Notes: a model not told the origin generated them from the letters alone. A stretch of 64,000 nt of DNA from Epilithonimonas sp. JDS (GCF_021261315.1 NZ_JAJSAX010000001.1:1364001-1428000); one strand, 5' to 3'; counted from the stretch's first letter, positions 9,680 through 16,999 are shown. Translations and numbers: made by a program.

Positions 9680-9698
9680 CGTCAAAAATTTTGATGGA

Positions 9699-10091
9699 TT
9701 ATTTAAGTTCGCAAACTTGTTTTGGGTCGCAGTTTTTCGCCAACTTTTTGCTGTTGTCCGGACGGTCGTACTGGCAACAAACTTCCAAATCGTCATAGAC
9801 TTTGTTGGACGCACGGAACATTTCGTTGTCGTGACCAACTTCGGCAATGCTTTTTAGGATTGCTTTTTTGTCGGTTTTGGAAGCGTCGTAACTAACAGTC
9901 AAGGTTTTTTTGCTCACGCTCCAGACAGCAGATTTTACGTTCTTGTCGGATTTTGCAACCGTTTCGATGCGGTCTTTGCACATTCCACAGTTGCCTTCTA
10001 CTTTGGCTTTGAAGGTTTTTGTCTGTGCAGAAAAATTTGAAAATAGAAATATAGATAGGAACAAAATTCCTGATTTTATGATAGAATTCAT
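9699..10091 (-). CDS. Secreted HMA-domain metal-binding protein
   Basis: Protein of 130 residues with a signal peptide (IIKSGILFLSIFLFSNFSAQ), then an HMA fold with GNC35GMC38KDRIE, VGHDNEMF near 86-92, and CC at 105-106 in LEVCCQYDR. The layout is almost residue-for-residue that of the N-terminus of the adjacent receptor, so the two share a duplicated module. It lies 19 nt upstream of the receptor start. A periplasmic or surface carrier handing metal to the receptor is a reasonable inference; copper is suggested only by the CxxC chemistry. Confidence 0.9.
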   Translation of the reverse strand: MNSIIKSGILFLSIFLFSNFSAQTKTFKAKVEGNCGMCKDRIETVAKSDKNVKSAVWSVSKKTLTVSYDASKTDKKAILKSIAEVGHDNEMFRASNKVYDDLEVCCQYDRPDNSKKLAKNCDPKQVCELK

Positions 10092-10123
10092 TTTGATTAA
10101 TTTTAATTTGTTTGATGAGAAGC

Positions 10124-10215
10124 TCTTCGACTCCGCTCAGAGTGACATTTCTAAAATTGTACTTGTCAGTCCTGCGTTTGAAGCCATCAACCTGTCAGTC
10201 TGAGGCTCTCGAAGA
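10124..10215. repeat. REP-like inverted repeat, CTTCGACTCCGCTCAG family
   Basis: Left arm CTTCGACTCCGCTCAGAGTG begins at 10125 and a degenerate right arm (TGTCAGTCTGAGGCTCTCG) runs 10193-10211, separated by ~45 nt. The same sequence with better arms recurs at 52417-52491. It sits between the Cys-rich gene and the HMA gene and could form an mRNA hairpin. Confidence 0.75.
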
Positions 10216-10242
10216 CTTTATAAAGATAAAATTCAATAAAAA

Positions 10243-10614
10243 TTAACCAAGTTTAGGCGGTTGCCAAATAATGAATGCTCGCGCCAACGGCGATTGAGAA
10301 TAGTAAGAATATTGATTTTCGATTTGGAAAATTGGCGTTCTCAATTTGTTGTCGAAGTTATTCAACACAACAGAAAATACGAATCCAGAACTGCAGGTTT
10401 TGCAAGTCGTGCAATTATCCTTGCAGTCTTTTTCCTTTTTCGAATCGTGACTGCAAGATTTAGATGATGCATCTTCTTTCTCGCAACAGTCAGAATTATT
10501 GGATTGAGATTCGCAACAAGAACTCTGAGCCACTTGCGCATTGAAATTCTGCTTCGGAAATACAAAAATCCCCAAACAGAAAATCATAAAAAAAAGTTGC
10601 AGTTTTCTCAACAT
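10243..10614 (-). CDS. Small Cys-rich secreted protein of a metal-handling cluster
   Basis: A 123-residue protein with an N-terminal signal (LQLFFMIFCLGIFVFP), then a compact Cys-rich region with nine cysteines over about 50 residues: SSCCES, DCCEK, KSCSH, KDCKDNCTTCKTCS. The C-terminal third is Cys-free and ends ARAFIIWQPPKLG. I recognise no named family. Position at the head of the HMA and HMA-TonB genes, same strand, and the cysteine content suggest metal binding. A good promoter (TTG, 18 nt, TAATTTTG) lies directly upstream, leaving a leader of only a few bases. Confidence 0.85.
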   Translation of the reverse strand: MLRKLQLFFMIFCLGIFVFPKQNFNAQVAQSSCCESQSNNSDCCEKEDASSKSCSHDSKKEKDCKDNCTTCKTCSSGFVFSVVLNNFDNKLRTPIFQIENQYSYYSQSPLARAFIIWQPPKLG

Positions 10615-10621
10615 CGTTTTG

Positions 10622-10650
10622 CAAAATTAGGAAATAAAAATAACATACAA
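10622..10650 (-). promoter_or_regulatory. Promoter of the metal-handling cluster (-33 TTG, -7 TAATTTTG)
   Basis: On the minus strand TTG (10650-10648), an 18-nt spacer and TAATTTTG (10629-10622) match the Bacteroidetes promoter pattern. The ATG at 10614 is only 7 nt away, so the transcript would be nearly leaderless. Confidence 0.65.
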
Positions 10651-10701
10651 TTTGTCATTCCGTAGGAATCTAAACTGTTGAGATTCCTACGGAATGACAA
10701 A
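10651..10701. repeat. Perfect 21-bp inverted repeat (TTTGTCATTCCGTAGGAATCT type)
   Basis: The arm at 10651-10671 is the exact reverse complement of 10681-10701, with a 9-nt loop. It lies between the stop of the DUF4349 gene and the metal cluster promoter and overlaps the promoter -33 region by nothing but one base at most. It may act as a transcription barrier, but no T run follows, and it resembles dispersed palindromes of Bacteroidetes. Confidence 0.85.
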
Positions 10702-10702
10702 A

Positions 10703-11575
10703 TTATGGTTTGATAGTAGGTTTTCTCCTTCTCCAAAAATAAAATATCAATCCGCCAAGCAAAACAATCGGCCAGATAGAAATCAGGAAAACAAAAATCT
10801 GCTGAATCAAATAGAAGCCTTCCACAAAAGCATTTTTAACATCGAAGAAGAAATTGTATTTGTACTCATTATCAATGTTTTTGGTATTGACAATTGGGAT
10901 TTTCGCCACACTTGTACTTGGTTCTTTGATGTAAATATCCACCGTAGAATATTTCAGTTGGTCGGCAAGGATTTCGTCAGAATATTTTTGAGAATTGGCT
11001 TGAGACATATTGTCGTCATCAAGTTTTACCTTGTCTTTTCCGGTTTTCAATTGAGAAATGTTGGTGCTGGTTTTCGCTTGTCTTTCAGCTTCCATTTTAG
11101 ACAGTTTGATATTTGCTGTCACATCTTCGGCAGAAATAATTCTGGAATTCAGGAACACTTTTTTATCATTAATGAAATCTAAAAATTCTCCCAATTTCTC
11201 GGTCGGAACGCGCACTTGCATTCTATTCTGATTCTGAAATTTCCTAATCAACATAGACGATTCATCGGAAATGTTATAAGTGTTTTCCGACAAAGTCTGC
11301 GCTTCCATTCGGCTCTGCGTCACAAATCCACCAAGCGAAATCAAATGTTTCTCGATTGATATCGTCGCGCCATAGACATCCTTCACTTCCATATCCACTT
11401 CCGCCGTTTTCACAAATTGTTTGCCTTCCACGGTTTGCGTTGCAGCAACAGAAACTTCATCAGAAACAACCGCCGCGCTATCTGCAGTTGCGTAAGCTGA
11501 TTCTGCGTATTCGCCCTTTTTACATCCGATTAAAAGTAAGGCCATTAGGCTTATTGATAAGATTTTCGTTTTCAT
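10703..11575 (-). CDS. DUF4349 family lipoprotein
   Basis: Lipoprotein of 290 residues: signal ending in lipobox LLIGC (Cys18), a polar Ala/Val-rich linker, a DUF4349 core (VEGKQFVKTAEVDMEVKD, ISIEKHLISLGGFVTQS, MQVRVPTEKLGEFLDFI), a central helical coil, and a C-terminal transmembrane segment near 255-282 followed by the basic tail WRRRKPTIKP. Proteins of this family are envelope-anchored; the function is not established. The gene is monocistronic, divergent from the acyl-CoA dehydrogenase across a repeat-bearing spacer. Confidence 0.88.
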   Translation of the reverse strand: MKTKILSISLMALLLIGCKKGEYAESAYATADSAAVVSDEVSVAATQTVEGKQFVKTAEVDMEVKDVYGATISIEKHLISLGGFVTQSRMEAQTLSENTYNISDESSMLIRKFQNQNRMQVRVPTEKLGEFLDFINDKKVFLNSRIISAEDVTANIKLSKMEAERQAKTSTNISQLKTGKDKVKLDDDNMSQANSQKYSDEILADQLKYSTVDIYIKEPSTSVAKIPIVNTKNIDNEYKYNFFFDVKNAFVEGFYLIQQIFVFLISIWPIVLLGGLIFYFWRRRKPTIKP

Positions 11576-11913
11576 AATAGATTATTTTTGAGTTAATTAT
11601 TGATATTGATTTGGGCAGCTTTATCCGCATTCCTTTCCCTCCCGATTTTACATCGGGATCCACTCAAGTCGGGTTGCGGGATTCGTTTCCAAATCAAGTT
11701 TTGCCAATGGTTTGAAACCTTCTTTCCCAAAATTGATAATTAAAATGAAAGTAATTCTGCAAATCAATCCGAAACTAATTGTAAATCAATCCAGATTTTA
11801 AAATATTGACAATCAGGTTTTTGTAAAATAGATTTTCAGAAAATAGTCGATAAGATTAGAATTCTAAGTTCTTTTTAGGAATATTAATTGCATTAATTAT
11901 AAAAACAGAATCT
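11576..11913. other. Gene-free divergent spacer
   Basis: 338 nt between the DUF4349 gene (minus) and the acyl-CoA dehydrogenase (plus). It contains the dispersed repeat at 11611-11688; the rest is AT-rich with no ORF, no terminator and no perfect TAnnTTTG element that I can see. Confidence 0.7.
11611..11688 (+). repeat. Dispersed repeat GGGCAGC...GCGGG, copy 1
   Basis: Begins TTGGGCAGCTTTATCCGCAT, has an internal hairpin (CCCGAT/ATCGGG around 11641-11657), then GATCCACTCAAGTCGGG and TTGCGGGATT. Copies 2 and 3 at 30273 and 41273 are close matches in the same orientation; a related element lies at 52580. Confidence 0.88.
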
Positions 11914-13272
11914 ATGAACAGCACAATCTCCAAGATTAAGGGCGTTTTCAACCTTTTAAAAAATATCGACATAGACCAACTTTCCCAAATCTCACAAAAT
12001 GTCGACCTTCCAAAATTGATGCATCAGTTTTCAAAACTCGATAAAAATCAATTGAATAGTTTGACCAAAATGCTGGATTCTTCTGGCAAGAAAAGAGAAT
12101 TGCCACCCATCAACGGCGATTTTTACGAACTGCATTTGAAACTGACAGACGAACAGCGAGCCATCCAACTGAAAGTGCGTGAGTTTATGGAAAAAGAAGC
12201 CAAACCTTTGGTCAACAGATATTGGCTGACAGACGATTTCCCGCACGAACTCATCCCAAAATTCAAAAAGCTAAATCTCTGCGGTGTAACTTATGAAGGT
12301 TACGGTTGCCCAAATTTACCTTTCCTGATGGAAGGCGTTATCGCAATGGAAATTGCCAGAGTTGATGCATCATTGGCAACCTTTTTCGGTGTTCAATCCG
12401 GATTATCAATGGGTTCAATTTATATGTGCGGCTCCGAAGAACAGAAACAGAAATACCTCCCAGGAATGCAACAATTCGATTTGATCGGCGCGTTTGGATT
12501 GACCGAGCCAGAAGTTGGTTCCGGCGCGGCCGGCGGATTGACCACGACTTGTCAAAAAGTAGAAGGTGGCTGGATTCTAAATGGACAGAAAAAATGGATT
12601 GGGAATGCGACGTTTGCAGACGTGACGGTTATTTGGGCAAGAGATGTAGAAGATAATCAGGTCAAAGGCTTCATTGTTGAAAAAGACACCGCTGGATTCT
12701 CCGTCGAAAAAATCCGGGGAAAAATGGCGCTCAGAATCGTCCAAAACGGATTGATTACAATGAAAGATTGCTTCGTTGCAGATTCTCAAAAAATGGAACA
12801 CGCCAACAGTTTCAAAGACACTGCGAAAGTCCTTCAAATGACAAGAGCTGGCGTTGCTTGGATGGCGACTGGTTGCGCAAGAGGTGCTTATGAAAGCGCT
12901 TTGGACTACACCAGAAAACGTGAACAATTCGGAAAACCGATTGCGTCTTTCCAGTTAATTCAGGGACATTTGGTAGAGATGTTGTCAAATCTTACAGCGA
13001 TGCAAACTCTGGTTTTCAGATTGTCGGAAATGCAGGACCAAGATATTTTGAAAGACGAGCACGCTTCATTGGCAAAAGTTTTCTGTAGCTTGAGAACGCG
13101 TGATGTTGTCGCTCAGGCAAGAGAAGTAATGGGCGGAAACGGAATTCTTTTGGAACACGATGTCGCCAGATTTGTTGCCGATGCAGAAGCCATTTATTCT
13201 TACGAAGGAACCAAAGAAATCAACTCGTTGATTGTCGGACGTTCGATTACGGGGATGAGTGCGTTTGTTTAA
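11914..13272 (+). CDS. Acyl-CoA dehydrogenase (glutaryl-CoA dehydrogenase-like) with N-terminal extension
   Basis: FAD-dependent acyl-CoA dehydrogenase, 452 residues. Core signatures: FGLTEPEVGSGAAGGLTTTC (flavin/substrate site), GWILNGQKKWIGNATFAD, RKREQFGKPIASFQLIQG, AREVMGGNGILLEHDVAR, and YEGTKEINSLIVGRSITG carrying the Glu expected as catalytic base. The EGT-x-x-I pattern and the GRSITG tail are closest to the glutaryl-CoA dehydrogenase branch, but substrate cannot be fixed. About 65 residues precede the usual N-terminus and contain two similar stretches (IDIDQLSQISQNVDLPKL, SKLDKNQLNSLTKML), an unusual extension. Confidence 0.93.
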   Translation: MNSTISKIKGVFNLLKNIDIDQLSQISQNVDLPKLMHQFSKLDKNQLNSLTKMLDSSGKKRELPPINGDFYELHLKLTDEQRAIQLKVREFMEKEAKPLVNRYWLTDDFPHELIPKFKKLNLCGVTYEGYGCPNLPFLMEGVIAMEIARVDASLATFFGVQSGLSMGSIYMCGSEEQKQKYLPGMQQFDLIGAFGLTEPEVGSGAAGGLTTTCQKVEGGWILNGQKKWIGNATFADVTVIWARDVEDNQVKGFIVEKDTAGFSVEKIRGKMALRIVQNGLITMKDCFVADSQKMEHANSFKDTAKVLQMTRAGVAWMATGCARGAYESALDYTRKREQFGKPIASFQLIQGHLVEMLSNLTAMQTLVFRLSEMQDQDILKDEHASLAKVFCSLRTRDVVAQAREVMGGNGILLEHDVARFVADAEAIYSYEGTKEINSLIVGRSITGMSAFV

Positions 13273-13321
13273 CTAACTTATGATAATGGAATCTAATATT
13301 TGATTTCGTAAATTTACTCAA

Positions 13322-13864
13322 ATGAAAAAATTAGTTTTTTTAATATTAATGACCTTATTTTTGCAACAATGTGCGCAGAAAAAAGTGGACTTAACCAAAC
13401 AACCACAACAAAAGACAATGGAAGATAATACACACACAAACAATCCTTACTATTCAAGAACCGATAGAACCAAACTAAACGTCTCCAACGAAGAATGGAA
13501 AAAAATCCTTCCGGCAGAAGTTTACGCCATCGCAAGAGAAGCCAATACAGAATATCCGTTCACCGGAAAATACAATGAATTCGATGAACTCGGCGAATAT
13601 TATTGCGCCGTTTGTGGCAATCATTTGTTTCGCTCAAGTTCTAAATTTGCAAGCACTTGTGGCTGGCCAAGTTTCTTCGAGGCGGACAAAGAAGGCGTGA
13701 GCTACAAGCGAGATTCCACCCACGGAATGGAACGTATCGAAGTTCTTTGTAAACGATGCGATTCGCATTTAGGACACGTTTTCAATGATGGTCCACCTCC
13801 GACTGGAACGCGATTCTGTATGAATTCTGTGAGTTTGGATTTCCAGGCTGATAGTCAGAAATAG
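13322..13864 (+). CDS. msrB: Peptide-methionine (R)-S-oxide reductase, lipoprotein form
   Basis: Reduces methionine-R-sulfoxide in proteins. Of 180 residues, 1-17 form a lipoprotein signal (LFLQQC, lipidated Cys17), so the enzyme faces the periplasm or surface. The MsrB domain follows: zinc ligands C95AVC98 and C143KRC146, STCGWPSF, HLGHVFNDGPPPTGTRFC with catalytic Cys166 in RFCMNS. No MsrA domain is attached. The gene starts 49 nt after the acyl-CoA dehydrogenase stop and ends at a strong terminator. Its electron donor outside the cytoplasm is not apparent here. Confidence 0.96.
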   Translation: MKKLVFLILMTLFLQQCAQKKVDLTKQPQQKTMEDNTHTNNPYYSRTDRTKLNVSNEEWKKILPAEVYAIAREANTEYPFTGKYNEFDELGEYYCAVCGNHLFRSSSKFASTCGWPSFFEADKEGVSYKRDSTHGMERIEVLCKRCDSHLGHVFNDGPPPTGTRFCMNSVSLDFQADSQK

Positions 13865-13908
13865 GATTTATCGCAGAGGCATAAATTTATTTCAATAAAA
13901 ACCTTAAG

Positions 13909-13940
13909 AAAGTCGCATAGTTTTATTTGCGACTTTTTTT
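13909..13940 (+). terminator. Terminator after msrB
   Basis: AAAGTCGCA (13909-13917) pairs with TGCGACTTT (13928-13936), followed by a T run. Confidence 0.9.
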
Positions 13941-13974
13941 AGGCTCAAATTCAAAAATACTTGCGACTTTGGTT

Positions 13975-13982
13975 TAATTTTG
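13975..13982 (+). promoter_or_regulatory. -7 element for the SDR gene
   Basis: TAATTTTG matches TAnnTTTG, 21 nt before the proposed TTG start of the SDR gene. Confidence 0.45.
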
Positions 13983-14003
13983 TACATCTAAATCAAAAGT
14001 AAA

Positions 14004-14756
14004 TTGAAAACAATATTCATCACCGGAGCCACTTCCGGAATAGGAAAAGCCACTGCAGTTCTATTAGCAAAACAAAAAAACAGAATTATTCTCTGCGGAA
14101 GAAATAAAACCGTTCTCGAGGAATTGAAATCAGAATTATCAAAAGAAACAGAAATTTTCACATTAAGTTTTGATGTCAGAAATTCTGATGAGGTTTTTGA
14201 AGCCATCAATTCACTTCCCGAAGATTGGAAAACTATTGATGTTCTCATCAACAACGCTGGAAATGCTCACGGATTAGATTCCATTGCAGAAGGAAATCCC
14301 GATGACTGGAACGCAATGATGGACGGCAATGTAAAAGGTTTGCTCTATGTTTCTCAGCCAATCATTAAACTAATGAAAGAAAAAGGGAACGGACAAATCA
14401 TCAATATCAGTTCGGTCGCGGCAAGACAAACTTATGCAAATGGTGTTGTGTATTGCGCATCCAAAAAAGCAGTTGATGTTATTTCGGAAGGGATGAGAAT
14501 TGAGCTGACAGAATTTGGAATTCGTGTGACGAATATCCAGCCTGGTGCTGTGGAAACTGATTTTTCCAAAGTGAGATTTAAAGGAGATGGTGACAGAGCA
14601 GCAACTGTTTATGCTGGTTACGAGCCATTGATTGCGGAAGATATTGCCGATGCGATTGCTTATTGCATCAATGTTCCGGAAAGAGTTTCAATCGCGGAAT
14701 TCACCATTTATCCGAAAGCGCAGGCTGAACCAAGAACGATTTACCGAAATGTTTAG
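14004..14756 (+). CDS. Short-chain dehydrogenase/reductase (YdfG-like), TTG start
   Basis: NAD(P)-dependent oxidoreductase of the classical SDR family, 250 residues. Seen: cofactor motif TGATSGIGKA, NNAGNAH, catalytic Ser in NISSVAARQTYA and YxxxK in VYCASKKAVD, then NIQPGAVETDFS. The frame starts at TTG (14004); there is no ATG before the glycine-rich motif, and the TTG directly precedes the expected KTIFITGA strand, so a TTG start is supported. The stop overlaps an ATG of the downstream frame. The family reduces small 3-hydroxy acids or aldehydes; the substrate is unknown here. Confidence 0.92.
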   Translation: MKTIFITGATSGIGKATAVLLAKQKNRIILCGRNKTVLEELKSELSKETEIFTLSFDVRNSDEVFEAINSLPEDWKTIDVLINNAGNAHGLDSIAEGNPDDWNAMMDGNVKGLLYVSQPIIKLMKEKGNGQIINISSVAARQTYANGVVYCASKKAVDVISEGMRIELTEFGIRVTNIQPGAVETDFSKVRFKGDGDRAATVYAGYEPLIAEDIADAIAYCINVPERVSIAEFTIYPKAQAEPRTIYRNV

Positions 14757-14763
14757 TTTAAGA

Positions 14764-15195
14764 ATGAAATTTATAACTCTTATTCTTTCACTCAACTTTA
14801 TTTTTGGGTTTTCGCAGACTTATTCCAAAAAAGAAAAAGCATTAATAACGCAAGTTTCGAAGCTTGATTCTTTGATGCAAAATAACGATTCAAAAATTCT
14901 GACTTTGTTTTCTGATGATGTTTCATTTGGACATTCCAACGGTTGGGTTCAGAATTATCAAGATTTCAAGACAGATTTTGAATCCGGAAAAGTGAAATAT
15001 CAATCCGTCAATCAAACTGAATTGAAAGAATTTAAAATTAAAAATAAATTTGCAAACATCAGAAGAATCATCGCGGTAAAAGGACTTTACAAAAACGAAA
15101 TCTTCGAAATGAAACTTTCTGTCCTGGAATTTTGGATTCGACAAAAAGGGATTTGGAAACTATGGAGCCGGCAAAGTGTGACTTTGAAATCGTAA
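14764..15195 (+). CDS. Secreted NTF2-like (DUF4440-type) protein
   Basis: Protein of 143 residues from ATG 14764, which opens a signal peptide (MKFITLILSLNFIFGFSQ). An ATG at 14749 inside the end of the SDR gene is possible but less likely because it puts charged residues before the signal. The mature part (ITQVSKLDSLMQNNDSKILT, FSDDVSFGHSNGWVQNY, FANIRRIIAVKGLYKNEI, WKLWSRQSVTLK) fits an NTF2-like cone fold of the DUF4440 group. Function unknown. It follows the SDR gene by 7 nt and is likely co-transcribed. Confidence 0.82.
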   Translation: MKFITLILSLNFIFGFSQTYSKKEKALITQVSKLDSLMQNNDSKILTLFSDDVSFGHSNGWVQNYQDFKTDFESGKVKYQSVNQTELKEFKIKNKFANIRRIIAVKGLYKNEIFEMKLSVLEFWIRQKGIWKLWSRQSVTLKS

Positions 15196-15204
15196 ATATT
15201 ATTA

Positions 15205-15212
15205 TATTTTTG
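15205..15212 (+). promoter_or_regulatory. -7 element for rhuM-like gene
   Basis: TATTTTTG (TAnnTTTG) lies 24 nt before the ATG at 15237. Confidence 0.45.
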
Positions 15213-15236
15213 TTTTAAGATTTATAAGACACAAAA

Positions 15237-16241
15237 ATGGAAAATCAAGCTAAACAATTTTTAATTTACGATTTGCCCAACGATGAAGTTCGGGTAGATG
15301 TTTTTTTGCAAAACGAAACGCTTTGGCTCACACAGAAAGCGATGGCCGCTTTGTTTGATGTGAATGTTCCTGCAATCAGCAAGCACCTTTCCAATATTTT
15401 TGAAGAGAATGAACTAAATCCCGAGGCAACTATTTCCATTTTGGAAACAGTTCAACAGGAAGGCAATAGAAGTGTAAAACGAAATGTAGAATACTATAAT
15501 CTAGATGCTATTATTTCTGTCGGTTACCGCGTGAATTCTGCGAAGGCAACGCAGTTTAGGATTTGGGCAACGCAAACTTTGAAAGAATTTATCATCAAAG
15601 GTTTTGTGATGGACGATGAACGATTGAAGCAAGGACAAACGGTTTTCGGCAAAGATTATTTTAAAGAGTTATTGCAGAGAGTTCGTTCGATTCGAGCAAG
15701 TGAAAGGCGGATTTATCAGCAAGTGACAGACATTTTTGCAGAATGCAGCATTGATTATAATAAGAATTCTGATGTGACAAAAAACTTTTACGCCTCGATT
15801 CAGAACAAATTCCATTTTGCGATTACTGGAAGCACAGCTGCAGAAATTATTTATAAAAAAGCAGACAGCGAAAAGGAAAATATGGGCTTGACGACTTGGA
15901 AACATTCTCCAGACGGCAGGATTTTGAAGTCTGATGTCGTGGTTGCTAAAAATTATCTGGAAGAAAAAGAAATCCAGCAACTTGAAAGAACCGTGACAGG
16001 CTATTTTGATTATATCGAAGGTTTGATTGAAAGAGAAAATACATTCACAATGGAATCTCTAGCGGAAAGCGTCAACAAATTTCTGAACTTTAATGAATAT
16101 AAAGTGCTGGAAGGAAATGGAAAAGTAGCAAAAGTTGTTGCAGATAAAAAAGCCGTCACAGAGTATGATACATTCAACAAAACGCAAAAAATAGTTTCTG
16201 ATTTTGATAAACAGGTTAAGAAATTAGGAAAGAAAATTTAA
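15237..16241 (+). CDS. RhuM family (virulence RhuM) protein
   Basis: A 334-residue protein of the RhuM family, first described from a Salmonella pathogenicity island and often found in genomic islands and defence-rich loci; the biochemical role is not settled. Seen: ETLWLTQKAMAALFDVNVPA with a winged-helix-like N-terminus, ISKHLSNIFEENEL, NVEYYNLDAIISVGYRVNS, FRIWATQTLKEFI, and KNFYASIQNKFHFAITGSTA further on. It has its own -7 element and no RhuM partner gene; neighbours are housekeeping genes. No integrase or repeats flank it closely, so a recent island is not evident. Confidence 0.92.
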   Translation: MENQAKQFLIYDLPNDEVRVDVFLQNETLWLTQKAMAALFDVNVPAISKHLSNIFEENELNPEATISILETVQQEGNRSVKRNVEYYNLDAIISVGYRVNSAKATQFRIWATQTLKEFIIKGFVMDDERLKQGQTVFGKDYFKELLQRVRSIRASERRIYQQVTDIFAECSIDYNKNSDVTKNFYASIQNKFHFAITGSTAAEIIYKKADSEKENMGLTTWKHSPDGRILKSDVVVAKNYLEEKEIQQLERTVTGYFDYIEGLIERENTFTMESLAESVNKFLNFNEYKVLEGNGKVAKVVADKKAVTEYDTFNKTQKIVSDFDKQVKKLGKKI

Positions 16242-16268
16242 AATTAATTCTTAGAATTACTATCAATT

Positions 16269-16979
16269 ATGAAAATCCTCCATATAGAAACCTCGTCCAA
16301 AAACTGTTCAGTTGCCATTTCGGATGGCGAAGAAATCCTTTGTCTTTGTGAGGAAGTTTCCGATAATTACAAACAGTCCGAAAGTTTACATTCCTTTGTA
16401 GAATGGGCTTTGGAAGGCGCAGAAATTTCTTTGAAGGATCTGGATGCAATTTCTCTTGGAAAAGGTCCTGGTTCTTACACGGGACTTAGAATTGGCGCCG
16501 CTTCCGCAAAAGGCTTTTGCTATGGTTTAAAGCTTCCATTGATAGCCATCAATTCTTTGGATTCTATGGTGGAAGAATATGTCAATCAAGGTTTTGAATT
16601 GATTATCCCTTTGATTGACGCTAGAAGAATGGAAGTTTACACCGCATTTTTTGATGGAACTTCTGGCGAAATGATAAAGGAAACTGAAGCCAAGATACTC
16701 GATGAAAATTCTTTTTCAGAACTGGCTGACAAGAAAGTTTTGTTTATCGGTGATGGCGCAAAAAAATTCCAAGATTTGCTCTCCTCCTTTGGAGGAGCTG
16801 GAGGAGGACTTCCAAATGCAGAATTCAAATCCGATATTTATCCATCAGCAAAAGGTTTGATCAAAAAATCTGTTGAGAAATTCAATCAAAAAGATTTTGA
16901 AGATACTGCTTATTTCGAACCATTTTATTTGAAAGATTTTCAAGGGATTAAGAAAGTAGACCGCATAAAAAAATCCTGA
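16269..16979 (+). CDS. tsaB: tRNA threonylcarbamoyladenosine biosynthesis protein TsaB
   Basis: Scaffold subunit that partners TsaD and TsaE to make the t6A37 modification of ANN-decoding tRNAs. The 236 residues show HIETSSKNCSVAI, LHSFVEWAL, LDAISLGKGPGSYTGLRIGA and YGLKLPLIAINSLDSM, all typical of TsaB. In the variable C-terminal part a G-rich segment (SFGGAGGGLPNAEF) is encoded by a perfect 7-bp palindrome at 16781-16797, which looks like a small in-frame repeat insertion. The last codons (KKS) are encoded by the left arm of the terminator. Convergent with the sugar dehydrogenase. Confidence 0.95.
   Translation: MKILHIETSSKNCSVAISDGEEILCLCEEVSDNYKQSESLHSFVEWALEGAEISLKDLDAISLGKGPGSYTGLRIGAASAKGFCYGLKLPLIAINSLDSMVEEYVNQGFELIIPLIDARRMEVYTAFFDGTSGEMIKETEAKILDENSFSELADKKVLFIGDGAKKFQDLLSSFGGAGGGLPNAEFKSDIYPSAKGLIKKSVEKFNQKDFEDTAYFEPFYLKDFQGIKKVDRIKKS
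16781..16809 (+). repeat. Small palindromic repeat within tsaB
   Basis: CTCCTCC-TTT-GGAGGAG (16781-16797) followed by CTGGAGGAGGACT. GC-rich and purine-biased unlike the surroundings; the reading frame is kept. Confidence 0.6.
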
Positions 16980-16994
16980 ACGAACAGGATTTTT
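16969..16994. terminator. Bidirectional terminator between tsaB and sugar dehydrogenase
   Basis: AAAAATCCTG (16969-16978) pairs with CAGGATTTTT (16985-16994), overlapping the tsaB stop codon. Confidence 0.88.
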
Positions 16995-16999
16995 AAGTT

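Noticed and set aside
9680-9847. N-terminal extension of the HMA-TonB receptor
   Set aside because: Runs antiparallel in frame through the HMA gene and precedes a good signal peptide at 9679.
7976-9857. Long plus-strand frames opposite the HMA-TonB receptor
   Set aside because: Antisense shadows of a receptor gene with strong motif support; no start context or domain.
10694-11182. Plus-strand open frame opposite the DUF4349 gene
   Set aside because: Shadow frame; the minus strand encodes a lipoprotein with clear signal, domain and membrane tail.
15237-16241. Prophage or genomic island around rhuM
   Set aside because: No integrase, attachment repeats or phage genes flank it, and neighbouring genes are ordinary chromosomal ones.
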